Shown here: positions 33,271 to 44,331 of the stretch, in pieces | Layout of the letters: every line of letters begins with the position of its first letter | Position numbering within the stretch: position 1 is the first letter of the stretch | DNA from: Chlorophyllum brunneum | Taxonomy: Eukaryota > Basidiomycota > Agaricomycetes > Agaricales > Agaricaceae | NCBI GenBank assembly: GCA_963576785.1 | Contig: OY756139.1 | Location: 1,984,001 to 2,048,000, forward strand | Direction: 5' to 3' | DNA length: 64,000 nt | Notes under the pieces: generated by a model | Database searches by the model: none | The model's input: only the letters and a program-made list of their open reading frames with translations | What the model was told of the DNA's origin: nothing | Made by a program: the position numbers and the translations under genes

Positions 33271-33707
33271 ATGGTGTCCAAGTTCTCATCCCAAGTTTTA
33301 GCCTGGGTAACAACAGTGCCATCGTCAACATAAGACAACAGAGTACTCCCAGGGGAAGTAATCTGTAAATCAAAAACCTTCATAAGAGGGGCAATATAGA
33401 GGCCAGAGAGGACTAGGGACATGGTAGAGCCCTGTCCAATGCCCATATTTGCACCCCAGAGATCAGAGAAGAAGCTGTTCCATGTATAAACAGTAGAATG
33501 GCCCACCAAATACGAAGCAAAAAAGATCCTCACATTAAGTGGGAACCCCTGCTTGGCAAGTATGGCCATGGGCATCTCATGGTTCAGGGAGGGAAAGAAC
33601 TGAGTGATGTTGAATGTGACAATACTCATCTTGAGACCCTTGGCCCACCCAGTGCAAACCAGGTGGGTAAGGAACAATCCAGCATCCTCAGTAGAACATT
33701 GGTGGAT
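33271..33707 (-). pseudogene. B4 RT fragment with intact YVDD
   Basis: Minus-strand frame MFLTHLVCTGWAKGLKMSIVTFNITQFFPSLNHEM, GIGQGSTMSLVLSG, then SYVDDGTVVTQAKTW (catalytic codons near 33321-33332), without internal stop until it runs into the A11 tail. The first catalytic block reads FNITQFF, with Asn for the expected first catalytic Asp (FDIAQFF), so the enzyme would be inactive. Confidence 0.78.
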
Positions 33708-34023
33708 GCCTCTGAGCTGATTTTTTTATTTTATTTTAAAATCATCATGTTTAAGGTGGTGCATGATCATAGTCCACCTGTATCTACTATGACATGTAGG
33801 CTACAAAGAGGGAAGTATATGAAGATGGGCTCTCTCCTAGCCAAACTAGACTGCCAACAGGTGGTCTGGGTGAACAGTCATGGAAACCCGCACGAGCATG
33901 TGAATCCCAGACCAGAATGATGAGTGACCCCTAGCCTCCCCTCCCTAGAGAGAGTATGCATCAATTTGCAATTAACTTCTACACACGTCGAAGACATAGG
34001 AAGCTAGCAGGGGCCGCATTGTC

Positions 34024-35538
34024 TTATCCAACTCCCACAAGTGGTGTGTTGGACTTGAATGCAAATGCTAAGGGATTGTACTCAAGAAAATCTACCAGCT
34101 GGTCAATAGAGACCAGTAGGCCATGACATCTCTTATACAAAGCACAAGAGCACAAGATATGAGTGCGAGTCTCCAAAGGAGCCCCACACTCGCAGCCAAT
34201 AGGCTCTAGAGGATGGAACCAGGAGTGGTACTTGCCGATTGGTGCATGCCCGAGAATGGCATGGTTTGCTCTTGTTGCAACAGACTGAAAGGGAAAGGAA
34301 GGAAGCCAAGAACCTCCACAGAGGTACATTGGCTGTATAACTTTGTTCTTACTATTCTTGAGGGCAAGAAAGTTAGAACCCTGATAAGAGGAGTCCTGGA
34401 AGATAACCTTCCAGTCCTTCTGAATAGTTGCTACATTAAGTTTACACAGTGAATCAATGGACATCGCTGGACAACATCCAGTGGCAACCCAAAGGTCGGT
34501 GGCAAATAAATGCACATCCTGATGAATGGACCATTTTGCTGATGATGGAATGGACCAGAAAGTGAGAGAATGGTTAGGACGATCCCTGAACCATTCCAAC
34601 AGAAGATGACACACAGCCAGGGAATGTCCCTGACCAGAGTGTACAGATGGGTCAAGAGTTTGCTTGGCAGAACCAATTGAGTCTGTAAAGACCACGATAT
34701 GTACAGCCTCAGAAACCACCACAGCAGTTCCCAAAGCCATATGAATGGCAAAAAGTTCAGTATCTGGGGCTATAACTTTGCCAGCTGGGTGACGTGATAC
34801 ACAAAGCAAATGCATCCCCCTATAAATGTGGGCAGCCAAAACTGCCTGGTAGTCCCCAATCAATGGCAAACTTGCATCTATCACTGCGTAGACCACCCAT
34901 CTGTCCTCACAATACCCACAAAGAGCATCATTGAGCAAATTCACCTGATGACTTGCTGGGTTTCCACTGAGTGAGGCATCATATGTCTTGTAAGTCATCT
35001 GGGCCACGTAGCAGTCCAGGAGACGAGAACTTGGGAACGCTTCGAGCACAAATGGCTTGAACATCTCCGTTAAGTCTGGCAAACGAGCATTTGCCTCCGT
35101 GACTGGCCCCTTGACCTTAACTGCCTGAGCAGGGGTCATGAGAGTGATTGATCTGGGGTGTGGAACACACCCCCCTATATACTGACATCCCATGACAGAA
35201 TGAACAGGGTGGTTCTCCAAAAGTGTGGCTACCCTGTGGATGGCATGGATAGCCAGTTTCTTGAGATGGAGGTGGATGGGGATGAGGCCAGCTAAGGCTT
35301 CAGCTCCTCCAGTAGGGCTGGTGCAGAAAGTACCAGTAATCCACAATGCAACTTTATGCTGCATAGTGTTGAGTTGTTTCAGAAGGGCCTTATTATGGGC
35401 ACCTTCATAAAACTAGAGTCAAAACCCATATGTAGTGATAGGTACTACACACGAGCAGTAGAGAGTCCTCTTCTGAGAAGGAAGAAGTCCTCACAATGAG
35501 TTACCAAGCATGCCCATAGCCTTGACCATGGACAGGGA
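34024..35538 (-). pseudogene. A9 ORF2 C-terminal fragment with stops
   Basis: The frame continues from 37966-37865 (FFFNRALTFKVHVQHYATKSL) across M1-A10. TGA and TAG occur in GF*L*FYEG near 35410-35425 (CGA and TGG in A4). From 35364 it is open to 34024. RNase H reads VIDASLPL, DTELFAIHM and FTDSIGSAKQTLD. It is moderately CpG-depleted. Confidence 0.78.
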
Positions 35539-35640
35539 AGTTGGCCTAATGGTTGAGTGGTTTGGGTGTAGGCTTAATTCCTACCAGGCTGCTTGGCTAG
35601 AAGGTCCTGGGTTCGAAACCTGTGGGGGGAGATTTATTCT
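35539..35640 (+). promoter_or_regulatory. tRNA-like head of M1
   Basis: A-box TGGTTGAGTGG (35550-35560) and perfect B-box GGTTCGAAACC (35610-35620). No TTTT pol III terminator occurs on the sense strand in the rest of M1 (to 36430), so a pol III transcript could run through the module. Confidence 0.65.
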
Positions 35641-36430
35641 CAACCGTGGGAAGTACCAGTACACGAGGCGTGGTTGCTTAGCAATATTCCCGGGTGACAC
35701 TGGATTAGGTTGTGTGGTCCTATTTGGCATTGTTTGGTGCTGTCACAGGCTAGCGTGGGAGTTGTCACACCTAGCCACATAGTAAGTCACATAGTGACGT
35801 CACACTGTCACGGTGTGACCCAGCTATGTGCATTGCCCAAGTCCAATATTGGCCAAAGGTGGTGGTGCCCTAATGTCGGGGCCTAACTTGGGAGGATTAC
35901 CTAAGTCACTGCTGGAGATAGGGCATTATAAGAAGGGGAATGTCGTGATAACAGTCCAACTCGGGGCATGCTGAAAAAAGCCGCCGAGATAGGATACCCC
36001 TCCCAGTCCGCTTCAGCATAGTTCTGGTAGTTAGTAGACATAACCCAATCTCCAGATTGAGGATGCTGACTAAGTTGGCTTAAAATAACCTCAGGACCAA
36101 TCTGGTAGCGGTGTCTGCAAGGTGTAGATCTCAGACAGTTAAGCACGGGGATCCGGGCCGTAAGGCATACCGAACCGACTGCTGAGGAATGGGAAGCAAC
36201 TCCGGGATAGCGCTTGGGTGAAGTTGTGGGCCGTAGTAGGTGATGTACTGGGGTGTGCTGAAAAAAGCCGCCAGTTATCAGAGAATACTCACCTAGCTCG
36301 AGAGGACTAAATCCTACATTGGTTGGCCTGGTACAGGAAAAATAGCCAGGTTCCAGCTCAAGTTGATTCCATGTCACCATTGGCTAAGGCTGGTGGTAAA
36401 AGACCCCTCAAGGGGCTCCGTAGACAGGTT
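35539..36430 (+). repeat. Module M1: tRNA head plus structured core
   Basis: About 890 nt. After the head come short inverted repeats with a TGACGTCA palindrome (35795-35802), then the 20-mer GCATGCTGAAAAAAGCCGCC at 35966-35985 and a near copy at 36253-36272. Between them, 36127-36220 resembles a 5S rRNA (GATCTC...GTTAAGCA...CGGGCC). The end, CCCCTCAAGGGGCTCCGTAG (36405-36424), matches the ends of N2-N4. The antisense frame is open for 159 codons and conserved in M2, but DNA identity explains that. Confidence 0.72.
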
Positions 36431-37552
36431 GCCCTCATGACTTCTGTGCAGGCGGTCAAGGTCAAGGGGCCAGTCACAGAGGCAAACTCTTGTTTGCCAG
36501 GCTTAACGGAGACGTTCGAGCTGTTTGCGCTCGAAGCGTCGCCGGGTTCTCATCTCCTGGACCGCTATGCGGCTCAGGTGACCTACAAAACATATGATGC
36601 CTCGCTCAGTGGAAACCCTGCAGGTCGTCAGGTGGATTTGCTCAACAATACCCTTCGTGGGTTTCATGAGGATAGACAGGTTGTCTATGCAGCGACGGAT
36701 GCAAGTCTGCCGCTGGTTGGGGACTTCCAGGCAGTTTCTGCTGCCCACGTTTATAGGGGGACGCGTCTGCTTTGTGCATCACATCACCCAGCTGGCAAGG
36801 TTACAGCTCCAGATGCTGAACTTTTCGCCATTCGTATGGCTTTGGGAACTGCTGTGGCAGTTTCTGAGGCTGTACATATTGCAGTTTTTACAGACTTGAT
36901 TGGTTCCACCAAGCGAGCTCTTGACCCGTCCATACATTCTGGCCAGGGACACTCCCTGGCTGTTTGTCGTCTCTTGTTGGAGTGGTTCAGGGATCGTCCT
37001 GACCACTCCCTTGCTTTCTGGTCCGTTCCGTCTTCGGCAAAGTGGTCCATTCATCAGGAGGTGCATTTATTTGCCACCGACCTTCAGGTCGCTGCTGGAC
37101 GTCATCCAGCGACAACTATTGATTCGCTGTGTAAACTCAACGTGGCAACCGTTCAGAAGGCCTGGAAAGTTACTTTCCAGGACTCCTCTTATCGTAGTTC
37201 GAACTTCCTTGCTCTCAAGGATAGTAAGGACAAACTGTTGCAGCCAACGTACCTCCATGGGGGTTCTTGGCTTCCATCTTTCCCCTTTCAGTCCATTGCA
37301 ACGAGAGCAAATCGTGCCATCCTTGGGCATGCACTGACTGGCAAGTATCACTCCTGGTTCCATCCTCTAGAGCCTATTGGCTGTGAGTGTGGGGCTCCTT
37401 TGGAGACTCGCACTCATATCTTGTGCTCTTGTCCTTTGTACAAGAGACGTCGTGGCCTACCGGTCTCTATTGACCAGCTGGTAGGTTTCCTTAAGCGCAA
37501 TCCTTCTGCATTTGCGTTTAAGTCCAACACACCGCCTGCAGGAGTTGGATAA
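36431..37552 (+). pseudogene. A10 ORF2 C-terminal fragment, open and fused in frame to M1
   Basis: No stop from 36323 (inside M1) to TAA 37550-37552, giving a 409-codon frame of which the first 35 are module sequence. RNase H has ATDASLPL, DAELFAIRM and FTDLIGSTKRALD; the finger is CECGAPLETRTHILCSC. The fusion is probably fortuitous, since no native start or promoter is evident. Confidence 0.75.
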
Positions 37553-37966
37553 TGCGACGCGGCCCCTGCTAGCTCCCCACGTCTCTGATGTGTGTAGGAG
37601 TTAATTGCAAATTGACGCATACTCTCCCTAGGGAGGGGAGGCTAGGGGTTGCTCATTTTTCTGGTCTAGGATTCGCGCGTCCGTGCGTGTTTCCGTGGCC
37701 ATTCACCCAGACTGCCTGTCGGTGGTCTAGTTTGGCCAGGGGAGAGCCTATCTTCGTATATCTTTACATTGTACCCTACATGTCACAGTAGATACAGGTG
37801 GACTGCGATTGCGCACCACCTTAAACATGTTGATTTAAAATAAAATAAAATAAAAAAAAAAAAAGACCATGGATAGGGACTTAGTAGCATAGTGTTGAAC
37901 GTGCACCTTAAAGGTAAGAGCTCGATTGAAGAAGAAACCCAAGTACCTCCAATAGGTCTTAGGGCA

Positions 37967-39395
37967 TAACACCCATGTACGGAGCCCCTTAAGGGAATAG
38001 AGGCCCAGAAATGGGGGTCTTGAGATGTCATGTGCCTGTAGAATGCCCAGCATGTTCCCAGGCTCCTATATTGGTGTTGCATCCAGCCATGTTGTGGGGA
38101 CTTTGCCCCTCCCTCCTAAGAGGTAAAGCCTTTAGCTTGGGCAAACACTTTGCTACTGAGAGAGCATGGTATCCCTGAGGACCGGCCTACTGTTTGCTTA
38201 AGGTGCTCTTCCTATATGGTACACAGATGGGATCTCACCGCAAGCTGCGCATGCCACCACCCCAAAACCAGACCTCTCACGTGGTAACAACTCAAATGGG
38301 TACACCCCAATCTTCACGGGGACCCACCAACAGAGGATTTTGACCTCTCGAGCTGGGTCGCTCCTTCTTGGTAACTGGACAGCTTTTTCTAGTGTGCTCC
38401 CAGTAAACAGCCTACTACAGTCCACTAGTTGGGCAGACAGAGGCCACAAAGGCGTACCTCCAAGGCACGACCCCTGGACTAGCTTCCCATTCCCCTGCAG
38501 CCACTTTCGCTATGCCCTACCCCCAGAGGAGGCGACTTGTCTTTGGGCACGGATCTGCATGCTAATACTGGCGGGGATCTCCATCTTGCAGGGGGCGCTA
38601 CCAGGGTGGTGTTCACATTGGATTACCTAAGCAACCCACGGAACGGGTTACTTAAGCATTCCGCAGAACAGGCGTCAATCAACCCAAGTTTCCCCGAGTC
38701 AACCCAAACCCGCCTGTGCCCTGGAGTTTGGCGTATCCCTACTAACGACCAGGCGCTACCCCCAGAGGGGTTCCCGAAGGCATGGCGACACTGGTGGGGG
38801 GTGGCCTGTCCTTTCGGTCAGCTTGTTATCACTCCGTTCCCCCTATTATCGTCCCCTATCCTTTTGGACCCTTTTGGGTGTGATAGGGTGGCTTTTTTCA
38901 GCATGCTCCCTACCGATGTGCAAGCACAATTGGGGGTGGGCCTGGATGTCTGTCATCAGCCGGTATAGCCCAGCCTCGAGATACTAGCCAGACTTGACCT
39001 GCAGCAGGGGTAATAACCCACATGTGAACCCTATATAGGACTGCAAGCCCATCTAATTGGTAGAAGGGTCACCACCACTGACGACCCAGCAAGCGCAAGC
39101 AAGTGAGGTGGCCAGTAGCCCAGCCTTTAAGACCCTTTACCAAGAGGCCACCTCGTTGATCTGTGCGTATAGGCATCAGTCGGATGAACAGTAGGGATAT
39201 GCCCACCTTTAATTGCCTTCACCAAGGGCATACTACCCATCGACTGACTAATGTTGCCACCCGGACCACCCCCCTACAGCCAGCAAAGGCTCAGAAAAGA
39301 CATGGGCCCATGAGAGAAAGCCCAAGAAACAAATGGTGCGACGAGGAAAGAGAAGTGGAAAAGTGATGGTGGTGGTAACAAATCAAGGAGTGATG
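37967..39395 (-). repeat. Module N3: structured non-coding core, copy 3
   Basis: Minus strand, starting CATCACTCCTTGATTTG next to the TSD (39395) and ending CCCTTAAGGGGCTCCGTAC at about 37975. It aligns along its whole length with N2 and N4. More CpG sites are lost than in N2. Both 20-mers are recognisable (complement near 38390 and 38895). Confidence 0.74.
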
Positions 39396-39537
39396 GCCTC
39401 TGAGCTGATGGGGGTGAAAGATGTCATGTTTAATGGCATCAAACTGGATTCAGTTGGAAAGCATTTTCTCAACCAATTTACCAAGGGTGTTCAGAAGGAT
39501 GATAGGCCTGAATGCCTTGGGAGTAGAGTAGGAGGGT

Positions 39538-40272
39538 AAGATAAGCAATGATGAAGAAGTTGTTTGATTGAACAAGATGCAGAACTTGGTCTGTTACATG
39601 GGGCTTATATACATGTCAGAATATAGATGAGTCATACTACATAAAATACTAGGAATACATAGAATGTTCCTTATGACTCCTACTAACTGTGGCATAGTAC
39701 CTGCGGAGTACTGTGGAACATATTATACTAGTCATTGGAACTATTTAGAATAATCTATCAAGTACCAATTAACATTATGACTCTCATCATATGTAGAGCA
39801 ACTCATAGGGAGTTACTATGGATTGAAGTTACTGGAAAGTAATGGATTAGTCTATTATTATCATAATGAATTCATAGTCTATTTCTAGAATATGTCCAAA
39901 ACTTCAACATAGATATTTCATCTACCACAATTATACTGATGTGAAGAAGATAGTCAGTCAAGACCTTGTCACAGGCCTTAAACTTGACTCTACCACTGCT
40001 TCAGACCCTATTTGCGAGCTATGCCTGGCAGGAAAGATGCATACAAACCCATTTCCCTCTTCTCTCAGTCACAACTGCTCCCCACTCAATCTGGTACACA
40101 CAGACCTCCATGGACTGCTCCCAGTCAGCACAGTCTAAGGTTACAAGTACTGGATCTCATTTATCGATGATTCTACATGTTTTCAAGCAATTTATCCACT
40201 CAAGGCCAAGTCTGAGGCCTTTGAAGCATTCAAGGTCTACAAATCATGAGCTGAGAACCAGTTGGGTATGCA
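39538..40272 (+). mobile_element. Ty1/copia fragment: LTR-side or spacer DNA plus integrase start
   Basis: The only non-LINE element seen. 39538-39907 is AT-richer DNA without an ORF (possibly LTR or pol spacer; no LTR pair found). 39908-40270 encodes gag-pre-integrase and the start of the integrase core: HNYTDVKKIV, CELCLAGKMHTNPFP (zinc-binding Cys pair), VHTDLHG (first catalytic Asp), then TAA, GYKYWISFIDDSTCF and YPLKAKSEAFEAFKVYKS. TAA at 40137 and TGA at 40246 break it. It is cut by B6. Confidence 0.82.
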
Positions 40273-41519
40273 TCACTTCTTTTCCTGGAACTCCCACCTG
40301 TCAATCACATGATCACCCCTTCATCGACACTCTCAACATCCTCCATGTCCCAGACAGTGAGCGCTCTTAGCATGGACTTCCATATGGGCCCCTAGCCCCC
40401 ATGCCTTCTTGCAGTTCAAGGAGAAGGATGAGCACTCATCACTTGGCCTCCTCAGAAGATGACAACATGGCCACTACCTTCGAGGCAGCAGTCAGTCCTC
40501 CCTCAGGTCCATCCCAGGCCCTTACTCCCTGGGTATCTCCCCCTACAGCAGCAGTGCCAGGAATACCTATGCTCCCACAGTTCCCCTTCAGTAGAGGGGA
40601 CACACTCCATTGTGACACAGGTCCCCAACCCCCTCTTGACCTACACCAGCTCCTGGCACAGAAGCCAGAGCTTTGTCCCTCCCCCTGTCTTCCCCACCCC
40701 CTGCCTCTCTGGAGAACATGGAGCAGGATGACCAGGAGGAGCCTACCACTGCCCCCCTCTCTATCCTGGGCATTAACATTAGTGCCAGAGAGGATGCTGA
40801 TGTAATCTAATGGTTGCTTGAGATTGTCGCCAACTTCATGAAGATGGTGCATCTCATTCCTCAGAAGGATGCTCCATCCTTCTGTCCTATCACCTCTAGA
40901 CTATCTGAGATAGTCCAGATGGTTGCATCCTCCCCCATGTGGCATGAAACCTACATAGGGGCAAGTAACTCTCTCTCCCTGAGGGATTTGATTGCTTTGG
41001 TGTTTCCTGCTCCCCTAGTAGTGACCTTCAGGCTCCCGGCTACCCTCCCAAGGGTACTAGGACCTTCCGCTCTTGGCCCCCTCTAGCGCAGGCCTCCTGT
41101 GCAGGAGGAGGACAATCTCATGGACCCAGAAAAGACTCTGGTCAAACGCTTGCACATGGACCCTAAGGGGAAGGCACCTATCTAACCTATTAAGGCTTCT
41201 ACAAAGCCTCAGGTCCCCTATGAGAAGCCCTCTAGACCTCCTCCCCCCATGCTCACCTCAAAGCCCAAGCCAGGCCAGAAGGCTTACTCGGCTGCAGTAA
41301 AACAACCGGCTTTGGCCAAACCTGGGGTGGACCCACTTTCCTTGTTGAAAGTGGCCTTCCCCCACCTCTCTGTGGAGCAGCTCCTTGGTCTTCATGCGTA
41401 AGCCAAGGCTGCAAAGCAACCCCCCTTGTCCAACGCATGCCCTAAAAAGCCAGTGTTCACGATTTCTGGGCCCTCGCATAAGCAGGTCCTAGTTTCCTAT
41501 GAAGACAAGTCAAACATTG
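40273..41519 (+). mobile_element. LINE family B, copy B6: 5' end and ORF1 only, cut by B5
   Basis: Starts with the family-B 5' end CATCACTTCTTTTCCTGG inside the copia fragment and runs to GAAGACAAGTCAAA in ORF1, where B5 begins with its own 5' end. The two B starts are thus in tandem, about 1.25 kb apart. The continuation of B6 would lie beyond B5, right of the window. Confidence 0.8.
40401..41508 (+). pseudogene. B6 ORF1 fragment, frameshifted
   Basis: Begins MPSCSSRRRMSTHHLASSEDDNMATTFEAA, then shifts frame near 40500 relative to B2. TAA 40809-40811 replaces the CAA of VIQW. Later blocks LEIVANFMKMVHLIPQ, TLVKRLHMDPKGKAP and FPHLSVEQLLGLHA are recognisable across three frames. It ends GPSHKQVLVSYEDKSN, where the His codon CAT stands in place of the TGA of B1 and B2. 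Confidence 0.72.
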
Positions 41520-42471
41520 CTTCTTTTCCCAGAACTCCCATCTGTTGATCATATGATCACCTCTTTGTTGACACTCTTAACATCCTACACATCCAAGGCA
41601 GTGAGCGCTCCTAGCATGGATTTCCATATGGGCCCCTAGCCCCCATGCCTCCTTGCAGTTTGAGAAGGAGGACGAGTGCTCATCACACAACCTCCTCAGA
41701 TGATGACAACATGGCTACTGCCTTCGAGGCAGTGGTCAGTCCTCCCCCCAGGTCCACCCCAGGCCCTTACTCCCTGAGTATCCCCCCTACGGCAGCAGTG
41801 CCAGGGATATCTATGCCCCTGCAGTTCCCCTTCAGCAGAGGGGATGCACTCTGTCGTGACATGGGTCCCCAACCCCCTCTTGACCTACCCCAGCTCCTAG
41901 CATGGAAGCCAGAGCTTTGTTTCTCCCCCTGTCTTCCCCACCCCCTGCCTCTCTGGAGGACATGGAGCAGGACAACCAGGAGGAGCCTACCGCCACCCCT
42001 CTCTCTATCCTGGGCATTAACATTAGTGCCAGAGAGGATGCCAATGTGATCCAATGGTTGCTCGAGATTGTTACCAACTTTATGAAGATGGCACATCTCA
42101 TTCCCCAGGAGGATGCTCCGTCCTTCCATCCCATTGCCTCTTGACTATCTGAGATAGTCCAGACAGTCACATCCTCCCCTATGTGGTGTGAAACCTACAT
42201 AGGGGTGAGTGACTCTCTCTCCCTGAGGGACTTGATCACTTTGGCATTTCCTATTCCCCCAGTGGTGATGTTCAGGCCTCTGGCTACCCCTCCAAGGGTA
42301 CCAGGGCCTTCTACCCTCGGCCTCCCCCAGCACAGGCCCCCTGTGCAGGAGGAGAACAATCTTATGGACCTAGAGAAGACTCCAGTCATCCCTTTTTTGA
42401 CTCTTACCACCACCATCAATTTGTTAAAAGTCGATTACATGGTTGAGAGTACAAGTACTAGGATAAATAAC

Positions 42472-44292
42472 ATGCCTGCATTACGCTCTGATCTCTCTTG
42501 CAGAGATCCTGCATCTGATAGTGAGGAGGACGTCTTTGGGTACTCACCACATGCCCCCGTCCCCTCCCTCTTTGTGGCCTCAATGGCTCTGCCCCCTCCC
42601 TCTTTGCGGCCTTAACGGCTCCGCTCCCTCCTGGTATCCTGCTCACCAGGGCGTCGGCCGCTACTGGCCCCTTCCCTTTAGTGGGCTTGGCACCCACCAG
42701 AACCCCTGTGGCCGCTCCGACTACCCCTCTCTCGCCCACGGTCCCTGTTGCTGGTGCCGTGGCGAAGACCCCCCATCGCTCCTCCAAACGCCCCAGGAAA
42801 GAGGGCGACCATTACTACTCCGGCGAGGCTGGAAAGGACAAGGACTGGGCTGAGCAAGTAGAGGAGGAATTGGCCCCAAAGACTGATAATGACACTGGGG
42901 AGCACAAAGGCTCCCCTGAGGAATTCTATGATGACGCCGTACAGGAGGTCGGCAAGATCTCTGCCTGGGTCAAGGCATGCAGCACATTCAACATGAGTGG
43001 CAATGATGGGCTTGCTTTCGGACAGGCTTTCACAGAACTAATGGGCACCTTGATGAAGGTGGGATGGCTCAAGGTTGCTGTCGATGAGCAAAAGAATGAC
43101 CTCCATGGTTGGCTGGGGGTAAACTTTGGAAAAATAGTGGTCTGCACAGAGGAAACCCCCCAGCCTGACCTTTCCCCTCTTCAACGGGGCCCCGGAGGCC
43201 CCACGCACAAGCCTGACGACGTCTGCATGGAGGTTGTCAAACAGATAATCACCCCAGGCATCGCCGAAGATGCCAAGAACAAGCCAGACGGCCCAGATGA
43301 GGATGTTCTGATGATAACTGAGGCAGAGTTCCAGACTGTCTCACACAAGAAGCCGTCCAGGGCACGGCGCACTAAGGCCACCCGGCCCGAGCCCCCAAAA
43401 ACCCCCAAGACAACCCCATCTGGCAGTGCGCCCTCCAAGGCCACTCCGGCACCTAAGGCTGCCCCTGCCACCACTAAGGCCCCGGCCCCTCAACCCAAGC
43501 CCTTCTATGCCACTGCTGCAGCTGGGGGGAAGAAGCCCCCTCCTACCACCACTGGACAGGACCCCCTCAAACTCCTGGAACTTGCTAGCAAGTTCCCGGA
43601 ACTAGCCCATGAGAAAGTCGTCACCATGTACGATGCTGCCTTCTCCCTCTCCCCCCCTGTGGACAAAAAGCCAGCCAGGAAGGCCACCACCTTCCGCTCG
43701 ACACTCAATGGTCCCTCGCATAAGCAGGTGATCATTCCCCTCCTTACCAGCCTGACTTCCCCCAACTTCGGCGCCATAATCGACTCCCTCAACACATGCC
43801 TTATTGCGGGAAAATCCAAAACACAGGTCATCGCCACCTCGCAGAGTAAGCTGGGCCTCATGGTCCACACCTCGGAGGTGTTGACTCTGACTGAGCTAGA
43901 CGCCGTCAAGGCCTGGCTCAAGCCCCCTCTCCCCACTCGTCTACTATTTTATGTAGCTTTCATTCGACTTTCATCTCTCCCGTGGTGCCTGGGTAAATAC
44001 CCACCCACATGCTATGTACTGTTTGATGTTCCCCCTTGTGATTGCGAGTAGATAGTTTCTCGTCTATCAATTTTCTCTCTCTCACTCTCTCTCTTTCCGA
44101 TTTCCTTTACTTCTCTCTTTTCGCTGAACATCGTAGGTACCAAACATCTCTCTAGTGTATGCGCTAGATGACAACGAGTCTCGTGGGGTTAGTTTACTTG
44201 TAGTTTACTCTCCCTTCTCCGAACATTCTGTACATTCTGCTTTTGTATGTATGTACACACAGACTGCATTCAAGCACCACTATATAAATTGT

Positions 44293-44331
<39 letters not shown>

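Larger units (their letters stand above)
35539..37864 (+). mobile_element. Chimera M1-A10: tRNA-headed module plus truncated LINE A
   Basis: Inserted into A9 with TSD GACCATGGAYAGGGA (35524-35538 and 37865-37879, one mismatch). It consists of the tRNA-like head, the M core, the joint at ALMT (about 36430), family-A ORF2 end, 3' UTR and a tail of AAAAT units. The TSD begins exactly at the tRNA-like 5' end, so that end is the true start of the inserted unit. Confidence 0.88.
33722..39395 (-). mobile_element. Chimera N3-A9, split by M1-A10
   Basis: On the minus strand: N3 (39395 to 37967), family-A ORF2 from PKTYWRYLG (37966-37865), a break for M1-A10, then the rest of ORF2 (35538-34024), the 3' UTR and a T/A tail (33722-33738). 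TSD GCCTCTGAGCTGAT encloses the whole chimera. The joint is at the same LINE codon as in N2-A7, so N2 and N3 descend from one chimeric source. Confidence 0.86.
33271..39537 (-). mobile_element. LINE family B, copy B4, split by N3-A9
   Basis: Minus-strand RT segment of family B, present as 39537-39396 and 33721-33271. It encodes PSYSTPK... and then FDTIFLL.... Its TSD GCCTCTGAGCTGAT (33708-33721 and 39396-39409) brackets the N3-A9 insertion. Its 3' part is missing at 33271, where A11 adjoins; its 5' end is truncated at 39537. Confidence 0.82.

Noticed and set aside
35966..36272. The two 20-mers of M1 as LTR-like direct repeats
   Set aside because: They are only 20 nt, lie inside the TSD-bounded unit and do not define its ends.
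35901..36380. A 159-codon minus-strand frame in M1, conserved as 139 codons in M2
   Set aside because: M1 and M2 are closely similar at DNA level, so an open frame is conserved by default. The product has low-complexity composition and no motif I recognise.
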